Notes: generated from the letters alone by a model not told the origin. DNA of 64,000 nt from Syntrophopropionicum propionicicum_A (GCF_048984525.1 NZ_JBMGJC010000003.1:186001-250000); one strand, 5' to 3'; positions 34,416 through 43,335 are shown, numbered from the stretch's first letter. Numbers and translations are program-made.

Positions 34416-35045
34416 GTGAACAAAAAAGACACATCAAGCGGCAGCAGAGTTGAAAGAAAAAAAGAGGTAACCAGGAACAAAATCATAAGTGTGGCCTTGA
34501 GTTTGTTTAAAAAACAAGGTTTCAATGAGACCACCATGGAGCAGATAGCAAGGGATGTCGATATCGCCAAGGGCACCTTATATAATTACTTCCCCGTCAA
34601 GGAAGCAATCGTCGATGAATACATCAAGCGGAATTTCAGGGAAAAGAACCAGGAAAGGATCCGGGAACTGCGCAGGCTTCATGACACCAGGGCCAGGCTG
34701 ACCCTGGTGCTTGGCGAAATGTTTGAAGGGGTGCGGGCGCAAAAAGATCTTTTCGAAAAATACATTATTTACAGGACGAAGGTTTTACTTTCTTTCCACC
34801 AGGACGATAGTGAGAAAAGCGGTTTTCACCTGGCGGCGGCCGAAATAATCGAGTTGGGACAAAAAAGCGGCGAGATCAGGAATGATTTACCGAACTATGT
34901 CCTGGTTGAGTTATTTGAGTTTGCTTTTATAGAGGCTGCAAAGCAGTTTTACCTTGAGCCGGAAAAGTTCAATGTCCGCGAAACAGTGGAGCTGTGTGTT
35001 GATCTCTGTCTAAACGGGATCAGGCCTGTTGTTGGAAAAGAATAA
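34416..35045 (+). CDS. TetR family transcriptional regulator
   Basis: A 209-residue regulator. The N-terminal HTH domain (about 15-65) includes TTMEQIARDVDIAKGTLYNY followed by FPVKEAIV; the C-terminal part is an all-helical ligand domain. A TATAAT box at 34382-34387 lies shortly upstream, with no good -35. The GTG start has AAGGTGG before it. The alpha/beta hydrolase gene follows after 23 bases and may be the regulated partner. Confidence 0.88.
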   Translation: MNKKDTSSGSRVERKKEVTRNKIISVALSLFKKQGFNETTMEQIARDVDIAKGTLYNYFPVKEAIVDEYIKRNFREKNQERIRELRRLHDTRARLTLVLGEMFEGVRAQKDLFEKYIIYRTKVLLSFHQDDSEKSGFHLAAAEIIELGQKSGEIRNDLPNYVLVELFEFAFIEAAKQFYLEPEKFNVRETVELCVDLCLNGIRPVVGKE

Positions 35046-35068
35046 TTTATCATAAGGAGTGATTTTCC

Positions 35069-35860
35069 ATGCCTTTCGCCAATGTCAACGGCATCAAAAT
35101 CAATTATGAAATGCAAGGTTCGGGCCCGCGCCTCCTCTTCATCCACGGCATCGGCGCCGACCTGAAAAATCCCATCAGTATTTTTAAGACGCCTCTTCCG
35201 GACTATTTCACAATACTCGCTTTCGACCCCCGTGGGCTCGGGGAAACGGACTGCCCCGACGAGGCTTACAGTATGGCGGACCTGGCGGATGACGCCGCCG
35301 GCCTGGCGGCGGCCGTAGGCTGGGACCGCTACCACGTTTTGGGTACTTCTATGGGGGGAATGGTAGCCCAGGAGCTGGCTCTGCGGCATCCAGCCGTGGT
35401 AGACAGGCTTGTCCTGGGTGTCACCAATGCCGGCGGCGCTTCCGCCGGGCCTTCAGTGATAGACAAACTGGACTGCATGTCGGTGACTGAAAAGCTCAAA
35501 CTGTCCGACACCCGGCAGGACGAGGCCTGGGCGGCGGCCAACCCGGAAACCGTCAGCCGCTTCGAGGCGCAGTCACGCGCCGCCGGGGAAGCCCTGCATG
35601 CAAATCCGGCAGTTCTCCGGGGCTTCAACTACCAGGTCAACGCCGTGCTGAAACACGCCGCTTTCGACCGCCTGCCGCAGATTACCGCCCCGACCCTCGT
35701 GTTCGGCGGTCTCTACGACGGCAGCAACCCGCCGGAGGTAACCCGGGCCCTGGCCGGCCAAATCCCGGGAGCGCGCTGCGAATTGCTCGAATCCGGACAC
35801 GGCAGCTGGTACTTTGACCCCGCGTCATGGGAAATTATTGCCGCTTTTCTGCGCTGTTAA
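35069..35860 (+). CDS. Alpha/beta hydrolase
   Basis: A 263-residue alpha/beta hydrolase. The oxyanion-hole region is FIHGIGAD, the nucleophile elbow is GTSMGGMV (Ser), the acidic residue is probably in FGGLYDGSNPP and the His in ESGHGSW. This matches esterases, lactonases such as 3-oxoadipate enol-lactonase and related enzymes; the substrate is unknown. AAGGAG precedes the ATG. It follows a TetR regulator and ends before a terminator. Confidence 0.88.
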   Translation: MPFANVNGIKINYEMQGSGPRLLFIHGIGADLKNPISIFKTPLPDYFTILAFDPRGLGETDCPDEAYSMADLADDAAGLAAAVGWDRYHVLGTSMGGMVAQELALRHPAVVDRLVLGVTNAGGASAGPSVIDKLDCMSVTEKLKLSDTRQDEAWAAANPETVSRFEAQSRAAGEALHANPAVLRGFNYQVNAVLKHAAFDRLPQITAPTLVFGGLYDGSNPPEVTRALAGQIPGARCELLESGHGSWYFDPASWEIIAAFLRC

Positions 35861-35906
35861 GGCGCCTTATTATGGCAATAAACATTAAGCATTAATAAGA
35901 GCAAAC

Positions 35907-35932
35907 AAACGAGGGTTTTGCCCTCGTTTTAC
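35907..35932 (+). terminator. Rho-independent terminator
   Basis: A perfect 9-bp stem (AAACGAGGG 35907-35915 with CCCTCGTTT 35921-35929) has a TTTTG loop. The stem ends in T residues, but the T run after it is short. Confidence 0.8.
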
Positions 35933-35986
35933 TTTTATGACGTGAGTTTTACTGCTTTTGTCAGGCTAAATTTACTAGTTGTGTCT

Positions 35987-36943
35987 CTATAGTGCTAATC
36001 TGTCAATACTGCTGTTTAAAACTGAGGAAAGAAATTTATCTTTAGCTTGTTCAAAGGCATCCTGTGCTGCATTCCATTGTTGTACAAAATCCAAGAATAA
36101 TTTAAGAGTTGGCGGCGTGTCGGAGGTATTTCGAACAGCAAGAGAAATCCTTCTTTGTATGGTGGGATTTAGTTCTATAATACTTATGTTGTCGTCCTTC
36201 TCCGTTTCGGCTACTTTGTTTGAAAGCACACTAATACCGAGTCCCTCGCTCACAAAAGATACAATATTTTTAGCCACATAGCTGGTCATAACCACAATGG
36301 GGCTAAAACCTGCGGCCTGACAGGCATAATTAAAATCATAAAAATGTCCGGAAGAAGAAGGGGTTAAAATAAACTTTTCGCCTTGTAATTCTGAAATGTC
36401 TACTGATTCTCTGTTAGCCAAACGATGCTTTTTATTGGTCACAACAACCATTTTGTCAGTCAATAATTTGTAATACTTCAGGTTTGGATCCGGTTTGTTT
36501 ATCTGAACAAAAGCGGCGTCAATTTTTCTGGTAGACAACATGAATAAAAGTTTTTCACACTGGTCTTCAACAATATCAATATTTATTCCTTTAAAACTTT
36601 CATGGAAAGACGATAACAGGTTTCGCAAACTATAATACCCGATTACTGCCATAGTACCCAGCCTGAGCTCTCCGTCGACAACGGGCAAATGCTCCATGTC
36701 GGTCCGTTTGACTTTGTTTATATCCGTCATTATGCGTTTGGCGTTGATGATAAACTTTTCTCCTGACGGAGTAAGCCGTACTGAACGGTTGCTCTTCAGG
36801 AATAGACAGATCCCCAGTTCTTCTTCGAGCAGGCTAATTTGATGTGATAATGAGGACTGGGAAATTTTGATTTCCTCCGCGGCACGTGTGAAATTACGGT
36901 ATTTTGACACAGCCAGCACGTATTCCAACTGATGCATTTCCAT
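35987..36943 (-). CDS. LysR family transcriptional regulator
   Basis: A 318-residue LysR protein. The N-terminal winged HTH (QLEYVLAVSKYRNFTRAAEE, then ISQSSLSHQISLLEEELG) is followed by an effector domain from about residue 90. Such proteins usually control a divergent neighbour, but the gene to the right (TIR-STAND) is over 500 bases away and has its own leader, so the target is unclear. The base composition is AT-richer than the mycofactocin region. Confidence 0.88.
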   Translation of the reverse strand: MEMHQLEYVLAVSKYRNFTRAAEEIKISQSSLSHQISLLEEELGICLFLKSNRSVRLTPSGEKFIINAKRIMTDINKVKRTDMEHLPVVDGELRLGTMAVIGYYSLRNLLSSFHESFKGINIDIVEDQCEKLLFMLSTRKIDAAFVQINKPDPNLKYYKLLTDKMVVVTNKKHRLANRESVDISELQGEKFILTPSSSGHFYDFNYACQAAGFSPIVVMTSYVAKNIVSFVSEGLGISVLSNKVAETEKDDNISIIELNPTIQRRISLAVRNTSDTPPTLKLFLDFVQQWNAAQDAFEQAKDKFLSSVLNSSIDRLAL

Positions 36944-37457
36944 TTTGCCATCTCCTAAAGATTAATATTACATCTGTCGAAATCCTCATTATAATTTATA
37001 TTAATTTTATCACAAAAATAATGGAATAATCGATTATTTTCTACAAATTAAATATTTATAAGTATAATGTATTAATCGATTTTAGCCTGTTTCCACAGTT
37101 CTCTATTTTCTATTATGATGTTGGCTTGAGGTAAGGTATTAGTGGCTCAAGAGTCTGACGGATTTACCTGAGAGTATGACCATGCAGAGTTACATTTTTT
37201 ATATAACCATAACCAACACCCAAATTTTACACCCATTAGGTTAAGTAAAATTTGGTTTTTTGTTACTAGATGCTGGAAAGTGGAAGGAAACTTATGAAAT
37301 TATGTAGTATAAATTCCATTTAGTGAAGGTGTTATGGAGTTTGTTTTGAAAATGGACAAAAAATATCGAAGTAATGAAGTTCTAATTTATTGCTTAAATT
37401 TTAGGGAAGACGATCTTCCCTTTGAAACTGACTTTTATATTCGGAGGGAGAAAGAGC
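36944..37457 (+). promoter_or_regulatory. Long intergenic region with a terminator-like hairpin before the TIR-STAND gene
   Basis: This 514-base AT-rich stretch has no supported gene. CCAAATTTTAC (37220-37230) pairs perfectly with GTAAAATTTGG (37245-37255) and is followed by six T, so a transcript started upstream could end or be attenuated here, about 200 bases before the gene. The preceding 37125-37200 has several short pairings (for example GGTAA with TTACC) but no class I recognise. Confidence 0.5.
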
Positions 37458-40400
37458 ATGTTGGAGAGCAATACCGAGGTAAATAAAAAATGTCGTATCT
37501 TTTTATGCTACCGTAGTTTTGGCTATGAAGTTGCAAAGAATTTTAAAATCTTTCTGGATTCATCGAGTCAGAACTACGGTAAAGTATGGTATTCCGACTT
37601 TGAACAGGGAAATTATAAATTTGATATACGGCCTCTACTGGAATCTGTACGTTATGTTTTCCTGTTTCTCACATCAGATTTCACGGAGGGTTTTTTGACA
37701 CCGGAGGGCAAGGTAAATATCAACAACAGGCAAGAATGTATTACTGTACAGGAAATTATTGAAATAGAACGTCAACGCCAAGCAAGAAGTATCATACTCT
37801 ACGCAGTAAACATCAACGGCTATTACTTCAGTGATAAGGACCTTGAGATTCTTGAAGAGGTATTTCGTCAGGCTGACATTCTCCGTGAAGATACCATTGA
37901 TGCCTTTGCTAACATCAACCACAAGACCTACGGCCGGGGTACAAACTGGAAACATTTCTTTCCTGAACTGGCACAAGTCATCAAGCCATGCAGTACATAT
38001 AACAATCGTATGACCGTTCTTGATGATAAAAGTTTAAGCGGATATGATTCCTGCGTAACCTGGGAGGATGTAAGCGCTTATTACAATGGAGGTCCCTGTT
38101 CTTTTAAAATGGTTTTGTCCGGGCGGTCAGTAAAAAGAGACATGTCCAATCAGATAGTAGATAAAATCGAGAGGCATGTCCAACGTATTGTAGCCGTGTT
38201 GAACGCCGGTGGTGAGGGAAAAACCACGATTTTGCAGCAGACGGCTATCGAGCTCGCAAGAAAAAATTATACTGTCTACTACTGCAATTCAGGCACCAGT
38301 CTTGAATTGGAGGATGAAGTATTCGCTCCGAACCCGGTGTTGATTATCGACAACGCCAACCATGTGAAGAATATTTTTGATATACTCCGGGTCTGCCTTG
38401 AACGTGATGTGCCGGTTGTCTTGGCGGCAAGAGCTAATGAATGGAAAGCTTTGAACTGCCCTAACGACGAAATCCGGCGTTCCATATTTGAAATTCCGTT
38501 TACCGGCATCAGCCAATATGAGATTGAGTGTTTTGCAGAAGCTCTAGGGCCTTATTCCGAACTCGAAAAGGATCAGATCATAGACATTTTAAAACCCCTT
38601 TCCAACCGGAACGACGACAGTTTTCTTTTAGGATGCATGCTGACTATTATGAATAACGGTCAGCCTCTGGTAATTATTTGCGAGAGCATTTTGAAAAGGA
38701 CTTTTGAGCTTCCTTTTGCAACAGAGATCATTGAAAGAGCCAAAACTCTACTGGCGCTTATCTGCCTGATTGAACAGGCTCAACAGAAGATGCCAACCTT
38801 TTTAATGCGAAATCTCTGCAAAAATTATTTAGATATGCCTGAAATAAAACTTCCTGTGCTTATTGACAATGTGCTGTACCGCGAGCTGCAACGAACTTCA
38901 GAATATATTGAAACCAGACATCCTCAGATCTCAAGTTGTTTTCTTGAAATTCTCCTTCGTAATTATGTAGATATTGCTTCGGTAATTAACGAATTTGAAT
39001 ACTATGAACGAAATATGCACCGTATTGAAGATCGACAGCCTAAATATGCCGTTATCTACTGTAATATTTTTAAAAGTGTATTAAAATACCTCTACATGTA
39101 TCATAAGGATGCCGTATATGAAGCCGATTGGTGCGCATACTGTACTCTCGAAAAAATGAGCAAGGGCATTAACGAAAAAACCACCATAGCTAACACATGG
39201 GCCAAGCTTAAATATGAAAGCGACCCGGGCGGTTCCATCGACACAGAATATTCCTGGAAATGGATTTGTAATAAAGCCGTTTTCGAGAGTGCATGGCATA
39301 TCAATTCTGAAGGTTTGTACTTTTGGTGGGTAGGTGTTGAAAGTATCCATAATCCCGGAGACATCGATACTCTCTACTCTGCCAGGTGGCTGTACAACGA
39401 AGGGTTAAAGAAAAGTGTCTCCAACCTGACTGCACTGCTGATTCCCTGGGCGGCGCTGGAGGAAAAGGAAGGCAACACCGGGACGGTCGACCAGGCTTAT
39501 TCCGCCCGGTGGATATATCATCAGGGATATCTGAAATCCGCACCCAACCTGTCCGCGCTGTTGATTCCCTGGGCGGCGCTGGAGGAAAAGGAAGGCAACA
39601 CCGGGACGGTCGACCAGGCTTATACCGCCCGGTGGATATATCATCAGGGATATCTGAAAACCGCAACCAACCTGCCCGAGCTGCTGATTCCCTGGGCGGC
39701 GCTGGAGGAAAGGGAAGGCAACATTGGGACGGTCGACCAGGCTTATTCCGCCCGGTGGATATATCATCAGGGATATCTGAAATCTGCAACCAACCTGTCC
39801 GCGCTGCTGATTCCCTGGGCGGCGCTGGAGGAAAGGGAAGGCAACATTGGGACGGTCGACCAGGCTTATTCTGCCCGGTGGATATATCATCAAGGATATC
39901 TGAAAACCGCAACCAACCTGTCCGCGCTGCTGATTCCCTGGGCGGCGCTGGAGGAAAAGGAAGGCAACACCGGGACGGTCGACCAGGCTTATTCCGCCCG
40001 GTGGATATATCATCAGGGATATCTGAAATCCGCACCCAACCTGTCCGCGCTGCTGATTCCCTGGGCGGCGCTGGAGGAAAGGGAAGGCAACATTGGGACG
40101 GTCGACCAGGCTCATTCCGCCCGGTGGATATATTATCAGGGATATTTGAAATCCCCTACCGACCTGTCCGCGCTGCTGATTCCCTGGGCGGCGCTGGAGG
40201 AAAAGGAAGGCAACACCGGGACGGTCGACCAGCCTTATTCCGCCCGGTGGATATATCATCGGGGATATCTGAAATCCGTACCCAACCTGTCCGCGCTGCT
40301 GATTCCCTGGGCGGCGCTGGAGGAAAGGGAAGGCAACATTGGGACGGTCGACCAGCCTTATTCCGCCCGGTGGATATATCATCGGGGATATCTGAAATCC

Positions 40401-40961
40401 TCAACCGACCTGTCCGCGCTCCTTTTCCAATGGGCCCATTTGGAAACCGGAAATGGCAATATAGGAAATATGTCTATAAAGTATACATCAAAGTGGATTC
40501 TGGCACAGTTGATGACACAGTATGAAAAAAAGCGCTACGCTAAGGCAGCAATGACCTGGATGTATTTAGACCACGGCTTCTATGCCAGGGATGAAGGTAT
40601 CCTGTGCCTCGATTTGGATGACTGCATACTTGAATATGACAAAAAGTTACTACACTGGAAAGATAATTCGATCACTGATCTGGAATGTGTCTCCGTCCTA
40701 TTGACAGACCACAACACTCGTCTGACTATGATCCTAAATCCCGTGCATAACAGTATTTTCTGCGGGATCTGCAAATTTTTTGACACCTTGGAAGAGGCAA
40801 AGCTTATCTGCGATACACTGGAGGCTTCGGGCATGAGATGGAGTGAGGACAACAAAGTCATAATCTACACATTTAAAGAATGGAATGTTGGCGATGATAG
40901 TAATGCTATTCTGTCATGGATCCGCATCAATGTTAAACAACTAAGCAAAGAGAGTGCGTGA
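37458..40961 (+). CDS. TIR-like / STAND NTPase protein with C-terminal 41-residue HAT/TPR-like repeats
   Basis: A 1167-residue protein. Residues 10-175 resemble a TIR domain (RIFLCYRSFGYEVA, VWYSDFEQG, VFLFLTSDF, then ECITVQEIIE with candidate catalytic Glu99). A P-loop NTPase follows, with Walker A GGEGKTT at 251-257 and Walker B PVLIIDN at 293-299. A helical stretch leads to repeats of the form WAALEE-GN-Y-ARWIY from about residue 581, eight nearly identical at 662-989 plus degenerate ones. This is the layout of STAND immune sensors: repeat sensor, NTPase switch, TIR effector that may consume NAD+. ATG 37458 follows GGAGGG (37443-37448). Defence function is inferred; no target or partner gene is adjacent. 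Confidence 0.85.
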   Translation: MLESNTEVNKKCRIFLCYRSFGYEVAKNFKIFLDSSSQNYGKVWYSDFEQGNYKFDIRPLLESVRYVFLFLTSDFTEGFLTPEGKVNINNRQECITVQEIIEIERQRQARSIILYAVNINGYYFSDKDLEILEEVFRQADILREDTIDAFANINHKTYGRGTNWKHFFPELAQVIKPCSTYNNRMTVLDDKSLSGYDSCVTWEDVSAYYNGGPCSFKMVLSGRSVKRDMSNQIVDKIERHVQRIVAVLNAGGEGKTTILQQTAIELARKNYTVYYCNSGTSLELEDEVFAPNPVLIIDNANHVKNIFDILRVCLERDVPVVLAARANEWKALNCPNDEIRRSIFEIPFTGISQYEIECFAEALGPYSELEKDQIIDILKPLSNRNDDSFLLGCMLTIMNNGQPLVIICESILKRTFELPFATEIIERAKTLLALICLIEQAQQKMPTFLMRNLCKNYLDMPEIKLPVLIDNVLYRELQRTSEYIETRHPQISSCFLEILLRNYVDIASVINEFEYYERNMHRIEDRQPKYAVIYCNIFKSVLKYLYMYHKDAVYEADWCAYCTLEKMSKGINEKTTIANTWAKLKYESDPGGSIDTEYSWKWICNKAVFESAWHINSEGLYFWWVGVESIHNPGDIDTLYSARWLYNEGLKKSVSNLTALLIPWAALEEKEGNTGTVDQAYSARWIYHQGYLKSAPNLSALLIPWAALEEKEGNTGTVDQAYTARWIYHQGYLKTATNLPELLIPWAALEEREGNIGTVDQAYSARWIYHQGYLKSATNLSALLIPWAALEEREGNIGTVDQAYSARWIYHQGYLKTATNLSALLIPWAALEEKEGNTGTVDQAYSARWIYHQGYLKSAPNLSALLIPWAALEEREGNIGTVDQAHSARWIYYQGYLKSPTDLSALLIPWAALEEKEGNTGTVDQPYSARWIYHRGYLKSVPNLSALLIPWAALEEREGNIGTVDQPYSARWIYHRGYLKSSTDLSALLFQWAHLETGNGNIGNMSIKYTSKWILAQLMTQYEKKRYAKAAMTWMYLDHGFYARDEGILCLDLDDCILEYDKKLLHWKDNSITDLECVSVLLTDHNTRLTMILNPVHNSIFCGICKFFDTLEEAKLICDTLEASGMRWSEDNKVIIYTFKEWNVGDDSNAILSWIRINVKQLSKESA
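39441..40424 (+). repeat. Eight tandem 123-bp coding repeats
   Basis: The phrase ATTCCCTGGGCGGCG starts at 39441, 39564, 39687 and so on every 123 bases to 40302, giving eight in-frame units of 41 codons with very high DNA identity. A degenerate ninth unit follows, and two or three protein-level relatives precede. Two unit types alternate: EKEGNT and EREGNI in the order K,K,R,R,K,R,K,R. The array is visibly GC-richer than the rest of the gene. Because 123 is divisible by three, copy-number change keeps the frame. Confidence 0.95.
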
Positions 40962-41075
40962 CAAGAGATTCATGAAGATTAATTTCCTGGCAAGATAACT
41001 GGGACATTTATGTTAGTTCAGTACAGTCCATACAGTCTTTGATTTGCAATTGATTTGCAAATAAAAGAAATTCTC

Positions 41076-41106
41076 AAAAAAAAAAGCCCCTAAGGGCTTT
41101 TTTTTT
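41076..41106. terminator. Bidirectional terminator between the TIR-STAND gene and tRNA-Ala
   Basis: GCCC (41086-41089) pairs with GGGC (41094-41097) around a CTAA loop, extended by a long A tract on the left and a T tract on the right. It can stop the TIR-STAND transcript on + and the tRNA-Ala transcript on -. Confidence 0.85.
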
Positions 41107-41181
41107 GGTGGACCTAAGGGGATTCGAACCCCTGACCTCTTGAATGCGAACCAAGCGCTCTCCCAGCTGAGCTATAGGCCC
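41106..41181 (-). tRNA. tRNA-Ala (anticodon CGC)
   Basis: A 76-base cloverleaf on the minus strand: acceptor GGGCCTA with TAGGTCC, D arm GCTC/GAGC, anticodon stem CTTGG/TCAAG with loop TTCGCAT, T arm AGGGG-TTCGAAT-CCCCT, discriminator A and an encoded CCA. The anticodon CGC reads the Ala codon GCG. Confidence 0.93.
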
Positions 41182-41357
41182 ATGAAGTTATAATTTCTGA
41201 AGCATTTTTTATATTACCATAACCGTGCCGGGGATGCAAGGGAGGAGTAATGAAATAAAGAGGAAAGAAAAACCGCCGTTTCCGGTATAATACAGGTAGG
41301 ATTTTAGCCGGGCAGCGGTGAATCCTACTTAAAACCACATTTTGGGGAGCTGGCGCG

Positions 41358-41993
41358 GTGTTAATTTTTAACCCGTTTGACCATGTAGACAGGAAAAATA
41401 TTATAAAGCGGGTCGCCAAATTAAAGAGAAAAAAAAGCAGCCTCACCAACGATGAAATTTCCCGGATTTTAATAAGAAAAAAAAGCAGGTGGTGTGCCGC
41501 GGCGGGCGCTTTGACCGCTCTGCCGGGCGCTGTTCCCGTGCTGGGGACTCTGGTTGCCATAATCGCGGGGACGGTTCTCGATATTACCGCCATGGGTTTT
41601 TTTATTACCGAATTAATCCTTGAGATAGCTGCCGCCCATAACCGCGACCTGGATAAAGAAGGCACCGCGCGGGAGGCCGTCTGGGTGCTGGTGTCGGCGG
41701 TAGGCGCCGGAGCGGCAAGCAAAGGCCTTACAGGCATGACAGTGAGGCGGCTCTCGGGGCGCGCGTTTAACCGCCTTATTGAACAGGCGCTGCTGGCCCT
41801 GGGCATCCGGGCGTCTCAGCGCACCATCCTCCGTATTATACCTGTTATCGGCATGTTCATAGCCGGCGGGGTAAACTTATATACCTGCAATAAAGTCGGA
41901 GATTATGTAATAAAATATTACTCGGAAAACTCGTACGCGGACAAATGGGACGGTGAAACAATAGAGGCGGAAGTAATAGCCAGAGGCGAGTAA
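41358..41993 (+). CDS. EcsC-like membrane-associated protein
   Basis: A 211-residue protein. The basic N-terminus (KRVAKLKRKKSSL) is followed by hydrophobic helices (CAAAGALTALPGAVPVLG, TLVAIIAGTVLDITAMGFFI) and a second Gly/Ala-rich pair (VGAGAASKGLTGM, IIPVIGMFIAGGVNL). This pattern resembles EcsC-family proteins of unknown function; the assignment is tentative. The GTG start follows GGGGAG. It stands alone and ends before a terminator. Confidence 0.55.
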   Translation: MLIFNPFDHVDRKNIIKRVAKLKRKKSSLTNDEISRILIRKKSRWCAAAGALTALPGAVPVLGTLVAIIAGTVLDITAMGFFITELILEIAAAHNRDLDKEGTAREAVWVLVSAVGAGAASKGLTGMTVRRLSGRAFNRLIEQALLALGIRASQRTILRIIPVIGMFIAGGVNLYTCNKVGDYVIKYYSENSYADKWDGETIEAEVIARGE

Positions 41994-42018
41994 AGGATCG
42001 ACCCGCGCTGAATTACAA

Positions 42019-42048
42019 ACCCCGCGGCCGGGCCACGGGGCTTTTTTT
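42019..42048 (+). terminator. Rho-independent terminator
   Basis: CCCCG (42020-42024) pairs with CGGGG (42036-42040) with a GC-rich loop, followed by C and seven T. It ends the EcsC-like transcript, overlapping the end of the convergent gene. Confidence 0.75.
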
Positions 42049-42292
42049 ATGATATTATTTTTTGCATCTGTTCCTGGAGCTTGTGCCTCTTGCCGGCTAT
42101 CTCCTCGGCATAGTCAGATGAAATCAAGTAAACATTGACCCACAGGTCGTGTTCGTTTGCTTTGCCTTCCAGCTCTCTGGATAAATCTTTAAATTTTTTC
42201 ATAACCCTGTCTTTAAAAGCAGAGAACTCACCCAAAATTTCAACAATGTCCCGCTGGGTATAAGAAGCGCCTTCACGTAACATTTTTGCCAC
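42047..42292 (-). CDS. Small hypothetical helical protein
   Basis: An 81-residue charged protein. TQRDIVEILGEFSAFKDRVM and KFKDLSRELEGKANE are amphipathic helices, and the C-terminal AGKRHKLQEQMQKIIS may be a coiled coil. I do not recognise a family. AGGTAGG upstream of the ATG supports translation. It is convergent with the EcsC-like gene, and a minus-strand terminator separates it from the next gene to the right. Confidence 0.6.
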   Translation of the reverse strand: MAKMLREGASYTQRDIVEILGEFSAFKDRVMKKFKDLSRELEGKANEHDLWVNVYLISSDYAEEIAGKRHKLQEQMQKIIS

Positions 42293-42391
42293 CTGCCTAC
42301 CTCCTCACAACTGCCGTTATATAGGTTAATTATAGGCAAATTGGAATATACTGTTAAGAGGTGATAAATGTACTTTTATTAGAAAAATAAT

Positions 42392-42428
42392 CGAAAAAGT
42401 TAAGGGGCCCTTTGCGAAGGCCCCTTAT
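42392..42428 (-). terminator. Rho-independent terminator (minus strand)
   Basis: TAAGGGGCC (42401-42409) pairs with GGCCCCTTA (42419-42427). On the minus strand the stem is followed by ACTTTTT. It terminates the Q/S-rich protein gene. Confidence 0.85.
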
Positions 42429-42439
42429 ACTTGGTTTAT

Positions 42440-43207
42440 TTAGAAGCTGCTGTAAGCCATATTTTGAGGAGTTGACAACTGAAACTGGTTCTGAGGGGTT
42501 GACAGGTGTGTCTGACTACTCAGAAGGCCTGTGCTTGGCAGGGAGCTGATCTGGCTGGACACATACGGCGCGTACGTGCTGCCGGACGCCAGCCCGCTCG
42601 TGCCAAACTGCTGCTGGCTGGTATAAGACGGCATCACGCTTAAGCTGCTGGCGCTGGTCATTGGGCTGATGCTGCTTCTCAATGTGTTCATTGTGCTGCC
42701 GGGCATTATGCCGGAAGTAAACGGCATGGACTGACTCATCCCGGTGTATTGCTGGGCCACGGCATAGTCCGGTATGTTAAGGCTCTGGCCAAAACGGCTG
42801 GTTGTGCCGGCGCTCATATAAGGTGAAAACTGAGCGCCAAACGCCCCGAACTGGGAGGGACTGTACATGCTGGTCGCGCTCGGTGTAAAAGCCCCGTACT
42901 GTCCGGTCATGGGCTGGCTGAAGTTTTGTGCGCCAAACTGGCCGCTGGACACTGGCCTGTTGAACATCTGTGAGGTAACCTGCTGGGTGGCATTGCTGAT
43001 GGCGTTTACATCCTGGCTCAGGTGGTGGCACAGCTGCTGAATTGTATTCAACTGCTGGGTAGCAACTGATTCATTTTGCTGCAGTCTTTGCAGTTGTGCC
43101 GCGTTGTTCGCTTCCGCGCGCTGCAGCTGGCTTGCAACCTGGCTGATGGTGTTGATTTCGTTCCGCAATTCCTGGATTTGTCTGTGGAGCTGATAAATTT
43201 GATCCAT
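42440..43207 (-). CDS. Q/S-rich low-complexity protein with N-terminal coiled coil
   Basis: A 255-residue protein in two parts. Residues 1-75 form a heptad coiled coil (LHRQIQELRNEINTISQVAS). The rest is Gln/Ser/Thr/Pro/Gly/Phe-rich and disordered, with repeated motifs such as QFGA (three or more), SAS/TSA and LSTPQN twice near the end. I do not recognise a family; such compositions occur in spore-coat and envelope-associated proteins, so a coat role is one possibility. GGAGGAG precedes the ATG. The gap to the next gene at 43336 has no feature. Confidence 0.65.
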   Translation of the reverse strand: MDQIYQLHRQIQELRNEINTISQVASQLQRAEANNAAQLQRLQQNESVATQQLNTIQQLCHHLSQDVNAISNATQQVTSQMFNRPVSSGQFGAQNFSQPMTGQYGAFTPSATSMYSPSQFGAFGAQFSPYMSAGTTSRFGQSLNIPDYAVAQQYTGMSQSMPFTSGIMPGSTMNTLRSSISPMTSASSLSVMPSYTSQQQFGTSGLASGSTYAPYVSSQISSLPSTGLLSSQTHLSTPQNQFQLSTPQNMAYSSF

Positions 43208-43335
43208 TATTTCTCCTCCTTGCTAGTTTTAGGCTTAGTTAAGCCTTTTGCAAATATTATTCTACAGACTCCAACAGGTTATTAGTGGTAGATTGTGGAA
43301 TTAGAAATTTATTACGATTTTCTCAATTTTTTAAG

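Noticed and set aside
39441..40424. Regular repeat spacing suggesting a CRISPR array
   Set aside because: Units are contiguous 123-bp coding repeats without unique spacers, in one protein frame.
39301..40525. Long open frames on both strands across the 123-bp repeats (up to about 379 codons)
   Set aside because: The repeat length is a multiple of three and GC-rich, so frames without stops persist automatically. Only the frame continuous with the TIR and NTPase domains has a ribosome binding site and family similarity.
36944..41200. Complete genomic island or prophage around the TIR-STAND gene
   Set aside because: No integrase, no copy of the tRNA-Ala 3-prime end at the other side and no phage genes were seen.
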